A stretch of DNA of 64,000 nucleotides, from NCBI GenBank assembly GCA_964437595.1, contig CAYTHO010000004.1, positions 1-64,000 on the forward strand. Direction: 5' to 3'. Position numbers and translations under genes: made by a program. The notes under the pieces were generated by a model, which worked only from the letters and a program-made list of their open reading frames with translations, made no database searches and was not told where the DNA came from. Below are positions 42,430 through 51,938 of this stretch, one piece after another; positions within the stretch are counted from its first letter, which is position 1; each line of letters begins with the position of its first letter. Source of the DNA: DSYU01 sp964437595 (GTDB taxonomy: Bacteria; Chloroflexota; Anaerolineae; Anaerolineales; Anaerolineaceae).

Positions 42430-42540
42430 GAGTCTTCACCATCCAATTTATCGTTTTTTGCTTGCTCGATGGCATCAACCGACTTCGCCGCGCAGCAAGC
42501 CGGGCTGTTTGGGTAATATTAGGAGTAGCAAGGTTCGACA

Positions 42541-44370
42541 ATGAATAAGGATCATTCTTCCCCGAGTAAATTGTTTCAGAATAAGAAAATCATCTTATTT
42601 GGCGCGTCTTTTCTGGCCTTAATGCTGATGCTCGCGGCAATCTGGGCGCCCACGCAGAAGCCGCCGCAGATGCTTTCGCTGAGCACGATTGCCAGCGATA
42701 TCGCCGGAAACAAAATTGATAAGATTGAAGACACCATGATCACCGGCGAACTGGTAGTTTACTACCGGGATGGGCGTAAAGAAAAATCGATGCGCGACAC
42801 AAACCAGTCGCTGCTGGAGCAGCTTTCTTTCCTTGGGTTAAAAGGCGAGCAGCTTTCAAAGGTGCAGTTTGAGATGGTAAAGAGCGCTTCGGTGCAAGCC
42901 AGCAAAGCCGCCAGCACAATGATTACCTTTGCGCTGGTGGGAGCGCTGACATTTATGGCCATTCGCATGGTGGATAGGGGCCATCCGATGCAGAAGAAGG
43001 ACTTCGAGGAGGGCGCAGTTCCCACGGTGCGCTTTGCGGATGTGGCCGGCATGGAGGAAAACCTTCAGGAGCTTCGCGATATTGTGACCTTTCTCAAGGA
43101 AGGGGATAAGTACGCGCAGATGGGGGCAAAGATGCCGCGCGGCATTCTGCTGGTGGGCGACCCGGGCACAGGCAAGACGCTCATTGCCAAAGCCGTGGCG
43201 GGGGAAGCCGGTGTGCCGTTCTTCGCGATCTCTGGCTCGGAGTTTGTTGAGGTGTTCGCGGGGGTGGGCGCGGGACGGGTGCGCTCGCTGTTCAAAAAGG
43301 CTCGCAAGCGCGCGCCAAGCATTATCTTTATCGATGAAATCGACGCGGTGGGCCGCGAGCGGCACACTTCGGGCAGCGGGGCGGAGATGGAGCAGGACCA
43401 GACGCTCAACCAGCTGCTGGTGGAAATGGACGGTTTTGACACATCGGAAAACGTGATTGTGCTGGCGGCGACGAACCGGGTGGATATCCTCGATGCGGCG
43501 CTGACCCGCTCGGGCCGTTTTGACCGGCGGGTGTTCGTTTCTCGCCCGGACATTAGGGGCCGCGAGGCGATTTTGAACGTGCATGTGAAAGGCAAGCGGC
43601 TTTCGGAGAACGTCAGCCTGGCGGACCTGGCCAAGGCTACCCCTGGGCTGGTGGGCGCGGACCTGGCTAACATTGTCAATGAAGCGGCTATCCTGGCGGT
43701 GCGCAATGACCGGCAGTCCATTTCGATGCGCGATTTCGAGGAAGCCATCGAGAAGAACCTGGCGGGTGGGGTGCAGCAGAAGAACCGGGTGATGAGCGAG
43801 CAAGAACGGCGCATCATCGCGTACCATGAGGCCGGGCACGCCATTGCGATGCACGGCAGCGAGCTGAGCGACCCGGTGTATAAGATCACGATTATTCCAC
43901 GCGGGCAGACCGGCGGTTACACGATGGCGCTGCCCGAACAGGACAGCCTGCTGATGTCGAAGAATAAGATCCTGGCGCGTATCACCGGGCTGATGGGCGG
44001 GCGCGCGGCGGAGGAGATTTTCTTCCAGGATGTGACTACCGGCGCTTCGAACGATCTCCAGGTGGCTACGCAGTTAGCCGAGGAGATGGTGATGCGCCTG
44101 GGCATGGATGGGTCAACCGGGCTGCGCGTTTTTCCGCAAGCGCAGGGGCTGGCAGCGCTGGCGCAGCCGCGCGGATCGCAGAAGACGTTTGAGACGATCG
44201 ACGGCTCGGTGAAGGCGATCCTGGACGAGTGCTACCAGTCAGCGCGCGGCATTCTGACCGAGAAGCGCGCTGACGTAGAGCGGATTGCCTGCGAGCTGCT
44301 GGAAGTAGAGACCATCAGCCGGGAGCGGTTCATGGAACTGATGGCCGCGCCGGCGATCACTGACGACTAA
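42541..44370 (+). CDS. ftsH: ATP-dependent zinc metalloprotease FtsH
   Basis: 609 residues. Two membrane helices (about 16-36 and 125-142) flank a short external domain. The AAA+ module has Walker A GDPGTGKT at 206-213, Walker B IIFIDEIDAVGRER and the second region of homology ATNRVDILDAALTRSGRFDR. The M41 protease motif HEAGH is at 429-433. It degrades damaged membrane and some soluble proteins. The C-terminal tail is short. The stop overlaps the end of radC on the opposite strand by three bases. Confidence 0.97.
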   Translation: MNKDHSSPSKLFQNKKIILFGASFLALMLMLAAIWAPTQKPPQMLSLSTIASDIAGNKIDKIEDTMITGELVVYYRDGRKEKSMRDTNQSLLEQLSFLGLKGEQLSKVQFEMVKSASVQASKAASTMITFALVGALTFMAIRMVDRGHPMQKKDFEEGAVPTVRFADVAGMEENLQELRDIVTFLKEGDKYAQMGAKMPRGILLVGDPGTGKTLIAKAVAGEAGVPFFAISGSEFVEVFAGVGAGRVRSLFKKARKRAPSIIFIDEIDAVGRERHTSGSGAEMEQDQTLNQLLVEMDGFDTSENVIVLAATNRVDILDAALTRSGRFDRRVFVSRPDIRGREAILNVHVKGKRLSENVSLADLAKATPGLVGADLANIVNEAAILAVRNDRQSISMRDFEEAIEKNLAGGVQQKNRVMSEQERRIIAYHEAGHAIAMHGSELSDPVYKITIIPRGQTGGYTMALPEQDSLLMSKNKILARITGLMGGRAAEEIFFQDVTTGASNDLQVATQLAEEMVMRLGMDGSTGLRVFPQAQGLAALAQPRGSQKTFETIDGSVKAILDECYQSARGILTEKRADVERIACELLEVETISRERFMELMAAPAITDD

Positions 44371-45089
44371 AACCCCAGGCCTCTTTCCTTCAGGCTCACC
44401 CACTTGCTCTGTCCAATAACCAGGTGATCGAGGACTTCGATATCGAGCAGCTTGCCGGCCTGAACGATTGAGCGGGTGAGGGCGACATCTTCCGGGCTGG
44501 GCGTGGGGTCGCCGGAGGGGTGGTTGTGGAGTACGATGATCGAGGCGGCATTGCGGGCGATGGCAGCTTTGAACAGCTCCCCGACGCGCACGGTAGATGC
44601 ATTGAGCGAGCCGACATAAAGCTTCTCGATGTTGATGACGCGGTTGCGGGTATCAAGGTTGATCACGCGCAGGTGTTCCTGCGGCAGGGCGGACATTTCG
44701 TACTGCACCAGGGCGGCGGCATCGGCGGGGGAGTGGATGGTGGGGCGCTCGTCGGGCGATTCGAGGCGCAGGCGCACGCCAAGCTCGATGGCGGCCTTGA
44801 TCTGGGCGGCCTTTGCCAGGCCCATGCCGTGCGCCTTCGAGATATCGAGCACGGAGGCGCGGTGCAGGCCGTTGAGATTGCCAAATTCCTGCAGCAGGCG
44901 CTGGCCCATCTGGACGGCGTTCTCGCCCTGCACGCCAACGCGCAGGAGAATGGCGATCAGTTCGGCATTGGAGAGGGCCTGGGGACCCAGTTCGGCCAAC
45001 CGCTCGCGAGGACGGTCGGCGGTGGAGAGGTCGGTGATACGATAGGCGGCGGGAGATTCGCGGGGCATGGGGGAGTCCTGTTTCGACAT
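44367..45089 (-). CDS. radC: RadC-family JAB-domain protein
   Basis: 240 residues. An N-terminal helix-hairpin-helix region (RERLAELGPQALSNAELIAILL) precedes the JAB/MPN metal site HNHPSGDPTPSPED with its second-shell residues. Despite its name the family is not clearly tied to DNA repair; recent views place it with mobile-element biology or peptidase-like activity. The start ATG lacks a Shine-Dalgarno; a TATACT lies upstream on the minus strand (45124-45119). Confidence 0.94.
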   Translation of the reverse strand: MSKQDSPMPRESPAAYRITDLSTADRPRERLAELGPQALSNAELIAILLRVGVQGENAVQMGQRLLQEFGNLNGLHRASVLDISKAHGMGLAKAAQIKAAIELGVRLRLESPDERPTIHSPADAAALVQYEMSALPQEHLRVINLDTRNRVINIEKLYVGSLNASTVRVGELFKAAIARNAASIIVLHNHPSGDPTPSPEDVALTRSIVQAGKLLDIEVLDHLVIGQSKWVSLKERGLGF

Positions 45090-45305
45090 CTACGGGTAAC
45101 AAACGGCTCTCTAACTATAGTATAAGAATCAGGAAGAGGCAAGATGAATCTGGTTGGGCCTGGCGGCAAGCCCAAATGTGGACCACTGCGGTGATGGGGT
45201 TAAGTGCTGCCACAGTTGTGAGCGAGTCTGTCCGCTGTTTATGTATTCCGCGCCCCCGCTTGCAAGTATAATCACTGCGTAGCCTTTTCTATTATGGAGG
45301 GAATC

Positions 45306-46517
45306 ATGCAAGCAACTCAGCCTGAAAAGTTTGGTTTTTCCGCGGAACGCTTGGGGCGGATTCGCCCGGTGATGCAGCGATTTGTGGACGAAGGGAAATT
45401 TGCGGGCATCCTGACGATGATTGCCCGGCAGGGGCAGATTGTGCACTGCGAGAGCGTGGGAATGCGCGATATTGCGGCGGGCAAGCCGATCGAAACGGAC
45501 ACCATCTTCCGGATTTATTCGATGAGCAAACCGATCACTTCCGCGGCGGTGATGATGCTGCTCGAGGAGGGCCGCCTGCGGTTGGCGGATGAAATTGCGG
45601 AATACCTGCCGGAGTTCAAGCACGTGCAGGTGGCGGAAGCGGGGGAAGGCGGGCTGGTGCGGCTGGTTCCTCCGGCGCGCCCGATCAATATTCGCGACCT
45701 GTTCACCCACACTTCCGGGCTGGGTTACGGCGAGGATACCATCCCGCAGGTGGCGAAGATTTATGAACGGATCAGCCCGCTGTGGAACCGGCGCGGCCCA
45801 ACCGCGCTGCGCGATTTCGTGGAGGGGATTGCCAGCGCTCCGCTGTACCACCACCCGGGGCAGGCCTATCACTACGGCGTATCGATCGATGTGCTGGGGC
45901 GGCTGGTGGAAGTGGTTTCAGGCATGGCGTTTGGCGAATTTCTGCGCCAGCGTATCTTCGAGCCGCTGGGCATGATGGATACTTCCTTCTCAGTGCCCAA
46001 AGAGAAGGTGGGACGGTTCGCCAGCATGTACGGGCCGGTGGAGGAAAATGGGGCTGCGGTTGTGGGCCAGTTGAAAGATATCGACCCGATTGAAAACAGC
46101 GCCTACCTGTATGCGGACCGGCTGCAGGGCGGCGGCGGAGGGCTGATTTCGACCGCGCCAGATTACCTGCGCTTCTGCCAGATGGTGCTCAACCACGGCG
46201 AGCTGGACGGCGTGCGGCTGTTGGGGCGCAAGACGGTGGAACTGATGCGGATGAATCACCTGCCGGATGGGATTTTTATGGATCAAGACATCCAGGCGCA
46301 CGGGTTTGGATTGGGCGGGTATGTACTGCTCAACCCTGCTAGGGCGCGTGCCAACGGTTCGGCGGGCAACTGGGGCTGGGGCGGCGCGGCGAACACCTTC
46401 TTCTGGGTAGATTTCAAGGAGCAGATGGTGCCCATTATCATGATTCAGCACCAGCCTTTCCAGCCGTACCCCATTGAGGATATCTATAAAAACCTGGTGT
46501 ACCAGGCGATGATTTAG
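45306..46517 (+). CDS. Serine hydrolase of the beta-lactamase/class C family
   Basis: 403 residues from ATG 45306, which has GGAGGG at 45296-45301; an ATG at 45294 is a weaker choice. Catalytic SxxK is SMSK at residues 72-75 and the YxN-type triad element reads YHYG. LFTHTSGLGYG and GNWGWGGAANTFFW also match the family. No signal peptide, so cytoplasmic; likely an esterase or peptidase rather than a resistance enzyme. It lies 13 bases before an S9 peptidase. Confidence 0.9.
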   Translation: MQATQPEKFGFSAERLGRIRPVMQRFVDEGKFAGILTMIARQGQIVHCESVGMRDIAAGKPIETDTIFRIYSMSKPITSAAVMMLLEEGRLRLADEIAEYLPEFKHVQVAEAGEGGLVRLVPPARPINIRDLFTHTSGLGYGEDTIPQVAKIYERISPLWNRRGPTALRDFVEGIASAPLYHHPGQAYHYGVSIDVLGRLVEVVSGMAFGEFLRQRIFEPLGMMDTSFSVPKEKVGRFASMYGPVEENGAAVVGQLKDIDPIENSAYLYADRLQGGGGGLISTAPDYLRFCQMVLNHGELDGVRLLGRKTVELMRMNHLPDGIFMDQDIQAHGFGLGGYVLLNPARARANGSAGNWGWGGAANTFFWVDFKEQMVPIIMIQHQPFQPYPIEDIYKNLVYQAMI

Positions 46518-46529
46518 GAGGAAAAAAAT

Positions 46530-48500
46530 ATGGCTACCGTTGCCCCTTATGGCTCATGGAAATCACCAATCACCTCTGATCTGATCGTCAGCGGGATGAT
46601 TGGGTTGGGCGGCATCAGCGTGGAGGGGGATGTCGTCTATTGGACGGAGATGCGCCCCGAGGAGAAAGGCCGCGTTGTGGTGGTGCGTTATACGCCAGAT
46701 GGGAACAAGACCGATCTACTGCCGCCGCCCTGGAACGCGCGCACGCGGGTGCACGAGTACGGCGGAGGCAGTTACCTGATCTACAAAGGGGTGCTGTACT
46801 TCTCGAACTTTGCCGACCAGCGCCTGTACCGGCTGGAAGCGGCGCCGGAGGCGCAGCCTCCGGCGGCTCCCCAGGCGCTGACCCCGGCAGTGGACCTGCG
46901 CTATGCTGATTACGTGATGGATACGCAAAGAAACCGGCTGATTGGCGTGCGCGAGGATCACACCGGGGCGGAAGTGATCAACACGATTTGCAGTGTGGCA
47001 CTGGACGGGTCTGACCTGGAGCGCGGCGGGCGTGTTCTGGTATCTGGTAAGGATTTTTATGCCACGCCGCGGCTCAGCCCGGATGGAACGCGCCTGTGCT
47101 GGCTGGAATGGAACCATCCCAATATGCCCTGGGATGGCACGGAATTATGGGTGGCGCAGGTGGCGGCGGATGGTTCGCTGGGGAACGCGGAGAAGATTGC
47201 CGGGGGCCAGAGCGAATCGATCTTCCAGCCGGAGTGGTCTCCGGATGGGGTGCTGTATTTCATCTCCGACCGCACCAACTGGTGGAACCTGTACCGCTGG
47301 CAGGGCGGCGAAGCCCAGGCGCTGTACCCGAAGGAGGCTGAGTTCGGCGAGCCGCAGTGGGTGTTTGGGCAGTCCACGTATGCGTTTGAATCGGCGGAGC
47401 GGCTGATCTGCACGCACAGCGAGGGCGGCAGGTGCGTGATCGAAGCGCTCGATACGCGCACGCTGCAGGTGCAGCCAATCCCGCAGCCGTATACGGACCT
47501 CGGTTCTGTGAACGCGGCGCCGGGGAAAGTGTACTTCATTGGCGGGTCGCCGACCACGCCTTATGCGGTGGTGCAGATGCAGTTAGAACCGGATTCTGGC
47601 GTGCAGACGGAAACGGGAAAAGTCGTTGAACTGCAAAAGGCCACCAGAGTAGTGGTTGACCCGGGTTACGTTTCGATCCCGGAGGAAATCGAATTCCCTA
47701 CGGAAAATGGGCTGACGGCTTTTGCTTATTATTACCCGCCGCGCAATCAGGATTTTGTCGCGCCGGAAAGGGAACTGCCGCCAGTGATTGTGAGTATCCA
47801 CGGCGGACCGACCAGCGCTACCGGCACAACGCTGCGGCTGGGCATCCAGTACTGGACCAGCCGTGGAATTGGGATTGTGGATGTGAACTACGGTGGCAGC
47901 ACCGGTTACGGGCGGGACTACCGCGAGCGGCTGAAGGGGCAGTGGGGCGTGGTGGACGTGGATGACTGCGTGAACGCGGCGCTGCACCTGGCGCGCAGCG
48001 GAAAAGCGGACCCAAACCGGCTGGCCATTCACGGCGGCAGCGCGGGAGGCTACACCACGCTGGCGGCGCTGGCATTCCGGAAGGTGTTCAAAGCTGGGGC
48101 CAGTTACTATGGGGTCAGCGACATGGAAGCGCTGGCGAAGGATACGCACAAGTTCGAGGCGCGCTACCTCGACAGTATGATCGGCCCTTACCCGGAGGCG
48201 CGGGATGTGTATATTGCACGGTCCCCGATCCACTTTGCTCACCAGCTCGACTGCGCGCTGATCTTTTTCCAGGGCGCGGATGATAAGGTTGTGCCGCCGG
48301 ACCAATCGCGCAGGATGTACGAAGCGGTGCGGGCCAAGGGACTGCCGGTGGCATACATTGAGTACCCCGGCGAACAGCATGGCTTCCGCCAGGCCGCAAA
48401 TATCAAGCGGACGCAGGACGGCGAGCTATATTTCTACTCGAAGGTGTTCGGCTTTACGCTGGCTGACCCGGTGGAGCCGGTGCCGATTGAAAATATCTAA
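46530..48500 (+). CDS. S9-family prolyl oligopeptidase-type peptidase
   Basis: 656 residues. An N-terminal beta-propeller (about 1-380) is followed by the alpha/beta hydrolase domain with GGSAGG around catalytic Ser504, the Asp in GADDKVVPPDQ and the His in GEQHGFR. The oxyanion region VSIHGGPTS matches acylaminoacyl peptidases and dipeptidyl peptidases. No signal peptide is present, so it should cut small peptides in the cytoplasm. GGAGGAAA precedes the ATG. Confidence 0.93.
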   Translation: MATVAPYGSWKSPITSDLIVSGMIGLGGISVEGDVVYWTEMRPEEKGRVVVVRYTPDGNKTDLLPPPWNARTRVHEYGGGSYLIYKGVLYFSNFADQRLYRLEAAPEAQPPAAPQALTPAVDLRYADYVMDTQRNRLIGVREDHTGAEVINTICSVALDGSDLERGGRVLVSGKDFYATPRLSPDGTRLCWLEWNHPNMPWDGTELWVAQVAADGSLGNAEKIAGGQSESIFQPEWSPDGVLYFISDRTNWWNLYRWQGGEAQALYPKEAEFGEPQWVFGQSTYAFESAERLICTHSEGGRCVIEALDTRTLQVQPIPQPYTDLGSVNAAPGKVYFIGGSPTTPYAVVQMQLEPDSGVQTETGKVVELQKATRVVVDPGYVSIPEEIEFPTENGLTAFAYYYPPRNQDFVAPERELPPVIVSIHGGPTSATGTTLRLGIQYWTSRGIGIVDVNYGGSTGYGRDYRERLKGQWGVVDVDDCVNAALHLARSGKADPNRLAIHGGSAGGYTTLAALAFRKVFKAGASYYGVSDMEALAKDTHKFEARYLDSMIGPYPEARDVYIARSPIHFAHQLDCALIFFQGADDKVVPPDQSRRMYEAVRAKGLPVAYIEYPGEQHGFRQAANIKRTQDGELYFYSKVFGFTLADPVEPVPIENI

Positions 48501-48560
48501 CCTTTTGGGCTTGTTCGAAAAAGGATTCGCCCGGAAAAATTCTATTTTCTTTATATGATT

Positions 48561-48602
48561 TATACGGGATATGGCGGTATGCGGGGCGCCATGTCCCGTA
48601 TA
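48561..48602 (+). other. Long hairpin downstream of the S9 peptidase gene
   Basis: A 16-bp stem (48561-48576 with 48587-48602) with one G-U pair and a ten-base GC-rich loop. No T-tract follows on either strand, so it is not a standard terminator; it may stabilise the 3' end of the mRNA. Confidence 0.6.
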
Positions 48603-48642
48603 ATTACACCAACCATGCTATAATTTCTTCACCGGAGACTTT

Positions 48643-49182
48643 ATGACGTTTGATCCCACTCTGCTCAGCACCCTCGTTCTGGTAGCCACGGGTTTTGCTG
48701 CGGCATTTATCGCCGCACTGTGGCTCAGCCTGATTATCTGGACGTACCGGGATATCCGGCGGCGGGCGCGCGACCCGCTGGCGCGCATCCTGGCGGTTCT
48801 GGTTGTGGCGGTTCTCTTCCTGCCGGGCATGCTGGTCTATTTCATCCTGCGACCGGCGAAGACGCTGGAGGAAGAATTTCAACAGAGCCTGGAAGAAGAG
48901 GCGCTGCTGCAGTCGATCGAGGATAACGCGGTTTGCCCGGGCTGCGGGCGGCGCGTCCGCGAGGACTGGGTGGCCTGCCCCAACTGCTACACGCGCCTGA
49001 AAAAGCCCTGTCACCAGTGCGGGAAACTTATGGAACTGCCCTGGAACCTGTGCCCCTACTGCGGGACGCCGGCTCCAGGTATGCGCCGGGAAAACCTGAT
49101 GATGGAAGAAGCCATGCGCAACCTGCCGGTTGAGAATGGCGATGTTCAGAAAGAGCTTTCGGAGGAGAATGAATCTTCCTAA
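48643..49182 (+). CDS. Membrane-anchored double zinc-ribbon protein
   Basis: 179 residues. Two membrane helices (about 8-30 and 45-68) with a basic loop between, then an acidic coiled segment (LEEEFQQSLEEEALLQSIED) and two zinc ribbons with CPGC, CPNC, CHQC and CPYC pairs (about 98-145), the DZANK-type arrangement. The ribbons face the cytoplasm if the N-terminus is outside. A TATAAT lies at 48619-48624. Function unknown; likely a scaffold or regulator. Confidence 0.75.
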   Translation: MTFDPTLLSTLVLVATGFAAAFIAALWLSLIIWTYRDIRRRARDPLARILAVLVVAVLFLPGMLVYFILRPAKTLEEEFQQSLEEEALLQSIEDNAVCPGCGRRVREDWVACPNCYTRLKKPCHQCGKLMELPWNLCPYCGTPAPGMRRENLMMEEAMRNLPVENGDVQKELSEENESS

Positions 49183-49231
49183 AGCGCTCTCTTTTATTGT
49201 TTATCTTTATTAAGTACACAAATCCTTCAGG

Positions 49232-49237
49232 TATAAT
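49232..49237 (+). promoter_or_regulatory. -10 element giving a leaderless start for the PfkB gene
   Basis: TATAAT at 49232-49237 ends seven bases before the ATG at 49244. No Shine-Dalgarno is present. The -35 is not convincing. Confidence 0.45.
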
Positions 49238-49243
49238 TAAAAG

Positions 49244-50101
49244 ATGTATAGAATTGGACCATTAGAACCGATCGATTACCTGGTAATTGGACACTTAACC
49301 CGTGACCTGACTCCCAATGGCCCGCGGCTGGGTGGCACGGCTTCTTATGCTTCGCTCACTGCGCGCGCCATTGGGATGCGCGTAGGCATTTTAACCGCCT
49401 GCGAAGACTGCATGGAAATGCCCGAACTGGAACAGGAAGGCATCCGGGTGGTGGGCATGCGGTCAGAAGAAACGACCACGTTTGAGAATATCCAGACGCC
49501 CAATGGGCGGATTCAGTACCTTCACAGTTTAGCGCCGACGATTAACCTCTCGATGGTGCCCGAGCCGTGGCGGAACACGCCGATCATCCACCTGGGGCCG
49601 GTGGCGCGCGAGATTGACCCGAACCTGGTGCGCGCATTCCCGAGCTCCTTTGTGGGGCTTACCCCGCAGGGCTGGTACCGAACGTGGGATGAAGAGGGGC
49701 GAGTTTCGTTTACCGAGTGGCCTGAGGCTTCGTTCGTTCTGCAGAATGCCAGCGCGGCGGTCATCAGCATTGAAGATGTCCGCGGCGATGAGCGTATGGT
49801 GGAAGAAATGGCTTCGTCGATCCGCGTTCTGGCGGTAACCGAAGGGGCGAACGGGGCGCGTTTATATTGGAACGGCGACCTGCGCCGCTTCCGCCCGACG
49901 AAGATGGTTGAGGTTGACCCAACCGGGGCAGGGGACATTTTCGCGGCGGCGTTTTTTATTCGCCTGTCTACCACGCGCGACCCGTGGGAGGCGGCACGTT
50001 TTGCTACCAACCTGGCATCCTTCTCTGTGCTTCGCTATGGCCTGGACGGAATTCCACGGCCCGATGAGGTACAGGCGGTGATGACGGAGGTGATTGAATA
50101 A
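49244..50101 (+). CDS. PfkB-family carbohydrate kinase
   Basis: 285 residues. The PfkB signature with catalytic Asp reads DPTGAGD at residues 225-231, and the N-terminal GGTASYASLTARAIG matches the substrate side. Family members phosphorylate sugars, nucleosides or related alcohols; the substrate is not clear. It precedes parA by 121 bases. Confidence 0.88.
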   Translation: MYRIGPLEPIDYLVIGHLTRDLTPNGPRLGGTASYASLTARAIGMRVGILTACEDCMEMPELEQEGIRVVGMRSEETTTFENIQTPNGRIQYLHSLAPTINLSMVPEPWRNTPIIHLGPVAREIDPNLVRAFPSSFVGLTPQGWYRTWDEEGRVSFTEWPEASFVLQNASAAVISIEDVRGDERMVEEMASSIRVLAVTEGANGARLYWNGDLRRFRPTKMVEVDPTGAGDIFAAAFFIRLSTTRDPWEAARFATNLASFSVLRYGLDGIPRPDEVQAVMTEVIE

Positions 50102-50110
50102 ACTTCGGTC

Positions 50111-50128
50111 GCGGTCATTGATGACCGC
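50111..50128. other. Perfect 8-2-8 inverted repeat between the PfkB and parA genes
   Basis: GCGGTCAT, TG, ATGACCGC. Could be a small hairpin or an operator; no T-tract follows. Confidence 0.5.
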
Positions 50129-50190
50129 ACAGTGATGGGAATGCCGCAGGTTGATTGGGTGAAGAAGAAACTAAGGCAGGCACCGGGCAG

Positions 50191-50202
50191 AACTATATAG
50201 TT
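50191..50202. promoter_or_regulatory. 12-base palindrome upstream of parA
   Basis: AACTATATAGTT, perfect, 20 bases before the parA ATG. It contains TATAGT, a possible -10, so it may combine promoter and operator. ParA-type proteins often repress their own promoter; a role here is inference. Confidence 0.4.
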
Positions 50203-50222
50203 TTCAAAACGAGGCAAAGCGC

Positions 50223-51014
50223 ATGGCACGGATCTACACGATCGTCAATCAAAAAGGTGGGGTGGGGAAAACCACCACAGCCATAAACCTGGGAGCGTAC
50301 CTGGGGTATTACGGCCAGCGGGTTTTGCTAATTGATATTGACCCGCAGGCCAATGCCACCTCATCCTTGGGGATCGATAAAAACACAGTGCGCAGCGGAA
50401 GCTACGAGGTGTTGATCCGCTCCGCAGCAGTCGGCCCGCAGATACTGCACAACCCGCGCCTTAAGCTGTCGCTGCTGCCGGCTACGCCGTCGCTGGCGGG
50501 TTCGGAGGTGGAGCTGGTGGAGGTGACGCGGCGCGAATTTCGCTTGCGCGAGGCGCTGCAGAACGTGCGAGATCGATATGACTATATTTTGATCGACTGC
50601 CCGCCATCGTTGGGACTGCTGACGGTAAATGGGCTGGTGGCAGCTCAGAACGGGGTGATCATTCCGGTGCAGTGCGAATACCTGGCGCTGGAGGGGTTGG
50701 GCCAGCTTACCCAAACGATCTCTCGCGTGCGCGGCGGGCTCTTCCCTGACCTGGAAGTGCGGGGCGTTATCCTGACCATGTATGATGGACGCACGCGCCT
50801 GGCGACGGATGTGGTGGGCGAGGTGCGCAAGTTCTTCCCAGACCAGGTTTTCAATGCGGTTATTCCGCGCAGCATTCGCCTGGCTGAAGCTCCATCGTAC
50901 GGGATCCCGATTTCCATTTATGCTCCCGAATCAACCGCGGCGAAGGCGTACGCGAACCTGGCGCGCGAACTGCTGGCTAAAGATGGTATTTTGATCCCGG
51001 ATTTACAAACCTAA
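50223..51014 (+). CDS. parA: Chromosome partitioning ATPase ParA/Soj
   Basis: 263 residues. Deviant Walker A KGGVGKTT at residues 11-18 with the signature lysine, LLIDIDPQANAT, and YILIDCPPSLGLL (Walker B region). It lacks the N-terminal helix-turn-helix of plasmid type Ia ParA, as expected for a chromosomal Soj. It moves the origin region together with ParB. GAGG precedes the ATG. parB follows 24 bases later. Confidence 0.95.
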   Translation: MARIYTIVNQKGGVGKTTTAINLGAYLGYYGQRVLLIDIDPQANATSSLGIDKNTVRSGSYEVLIRSAAVGPQILHNPRLKLSLLPATPSLAGSEVELVEVTRREFRLREALQNVRDRYDYILIDCPPSLGLLTVNGLVAAQNGVIIPVQCEYLALEGLGQLTQTISRVRGGLFPDLEVRGVILTMYDGRTRLATDVVGEVRKFFPDQVFNAVIPRSIRLAEAPSYGIPISIYAPESTAAKAYANLARELLAKDGILIPDLQT

Positions 51015-51038
51015 GCGTTATGAATGAGGCGGATCGAC

Positions 51039-51911
51039 ATGGTGCGTAAAGGTGGCCTTGGCAAAGGTTTAGATGCATTGATCCCAGGCGGCAGCTCCAG
51101 CAGCGGCCCGGCGGAGCATGACAGCGGCGTGGCGGAAATTGCGGTCAGGCAGATTGTGCCCAATCCCCGGCAGCCGCGGGCGAATATGGATGAAATCGAG
51201 CTGCAAGGGTTGTCTGAGTCGATTCGCGAGCACGGCGTGCTGCAGCCGTTGATTGTTTCGTATGATCCCCAAAAAGATGAATATGTGCTGATCGCCGGCG
51301 AGCGCCGCTTGCGAGCAGCCCGGCTGGCCGGGTTAGAGACGGTGCCGGTAATTATCCGGCAGGCCAGCGAGCAGCAGCGGCTGGAACTGGCGCTCATTGA
51401 GAACGTTCAGCGGGCTGATTTGACGCCGCTGGAAACCGCTGAGGCGTACCATCACCTGATTGATGAATTTGGCATGACCCATGAAGAAGTGGCAACTCGG
51501 GTGGGCAAAAGCCGCGAGGCGGTGACGAACACGCACCGGCTGGTGCGGCTGCCAGATGCAATCAAGAAGGGGCTGGTAGATGGCCTGATCACAGAGGGGC
51601 ACGCCCGGGCGCTGCTCAGCCTGGAAGCCTCCCCTCAGGTCTTACTTGACGTTTACAAGACCGTGGTCAATAATAAGTTATCTGTTCGCCAAACAGAGGC
51701 GCTGGTGAAAGAGCTTACCGGTCCACGCATGCGCCGCAACACGCGCAAGGATGTTCCGGCAGAAGTACAGGAGATGGAAAACCAGCTGCGCCAGTACCTG
51801 GGTACGCGGATTAAGCTGCGCTACGGCAAAGATGGAGGGTCGCTGACGATTTATTATTTTAGCGACGAAGAGCTGAACGATATGATCACGAAGATATTGA
51901 AGGAATCGTAG
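51039..51911 (+). CDS. parB: Chromosome partitioning protein ParB/Spo0J
   Basis: 290 residues from ATG 51039, chosen because GAGG lies nine bases upstream; ATG 51024 has no ribosome site. The N-terminal CTPase fold shows VPNPRQPR and GERRLRAARLAG, and ALIENVQRADLTPLE leads into the central helix-turn-helix that reads parS. A C-terminal dimerisation domain closes the protein. I found no parS-like palindrome (TGTTTCACGTGAAACA type) in the window. Confidence 0.95.
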   Translation: MVRKGGLGKGLDALIPGGSSSSGPAEHDSGVAEIAVRQIVPNPRQPRANMDEIELQGLSESIREHGVLQPLIVSYDPQKDEYVLIAGERRLRAARLAGLETVPVIIRQASEQQRLELALIENVQRADLTPLETAEAYHHLIDEFGMTHEEVATRVGKSREAVTNTHRLVRLPDAIKKGLVDGLITEGHARALLSLEASPQVLLDVYKTVVNNKLSVRQTEALVKELTGPRMRRNTRKDVPAEVQEMENQLRQYLGTRIKLRYGKDGGSLTIYYFSDEELNDMITKILKES

Positions 51912-51938
51912 AAATTCATTTGCTCTAAGGAAAATTGC

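Larger units (their letters stand above)
42230..42540. other. Gap of 311 bases between the tRNA and ftsH
   Basis: It holds the tRNA promoter on the minus strand and an AT-rich inverted repeat over the probable -10 of ftsH. No gene, repeat family or RNA was recognised in the remaining part. Confidence 0.6.
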
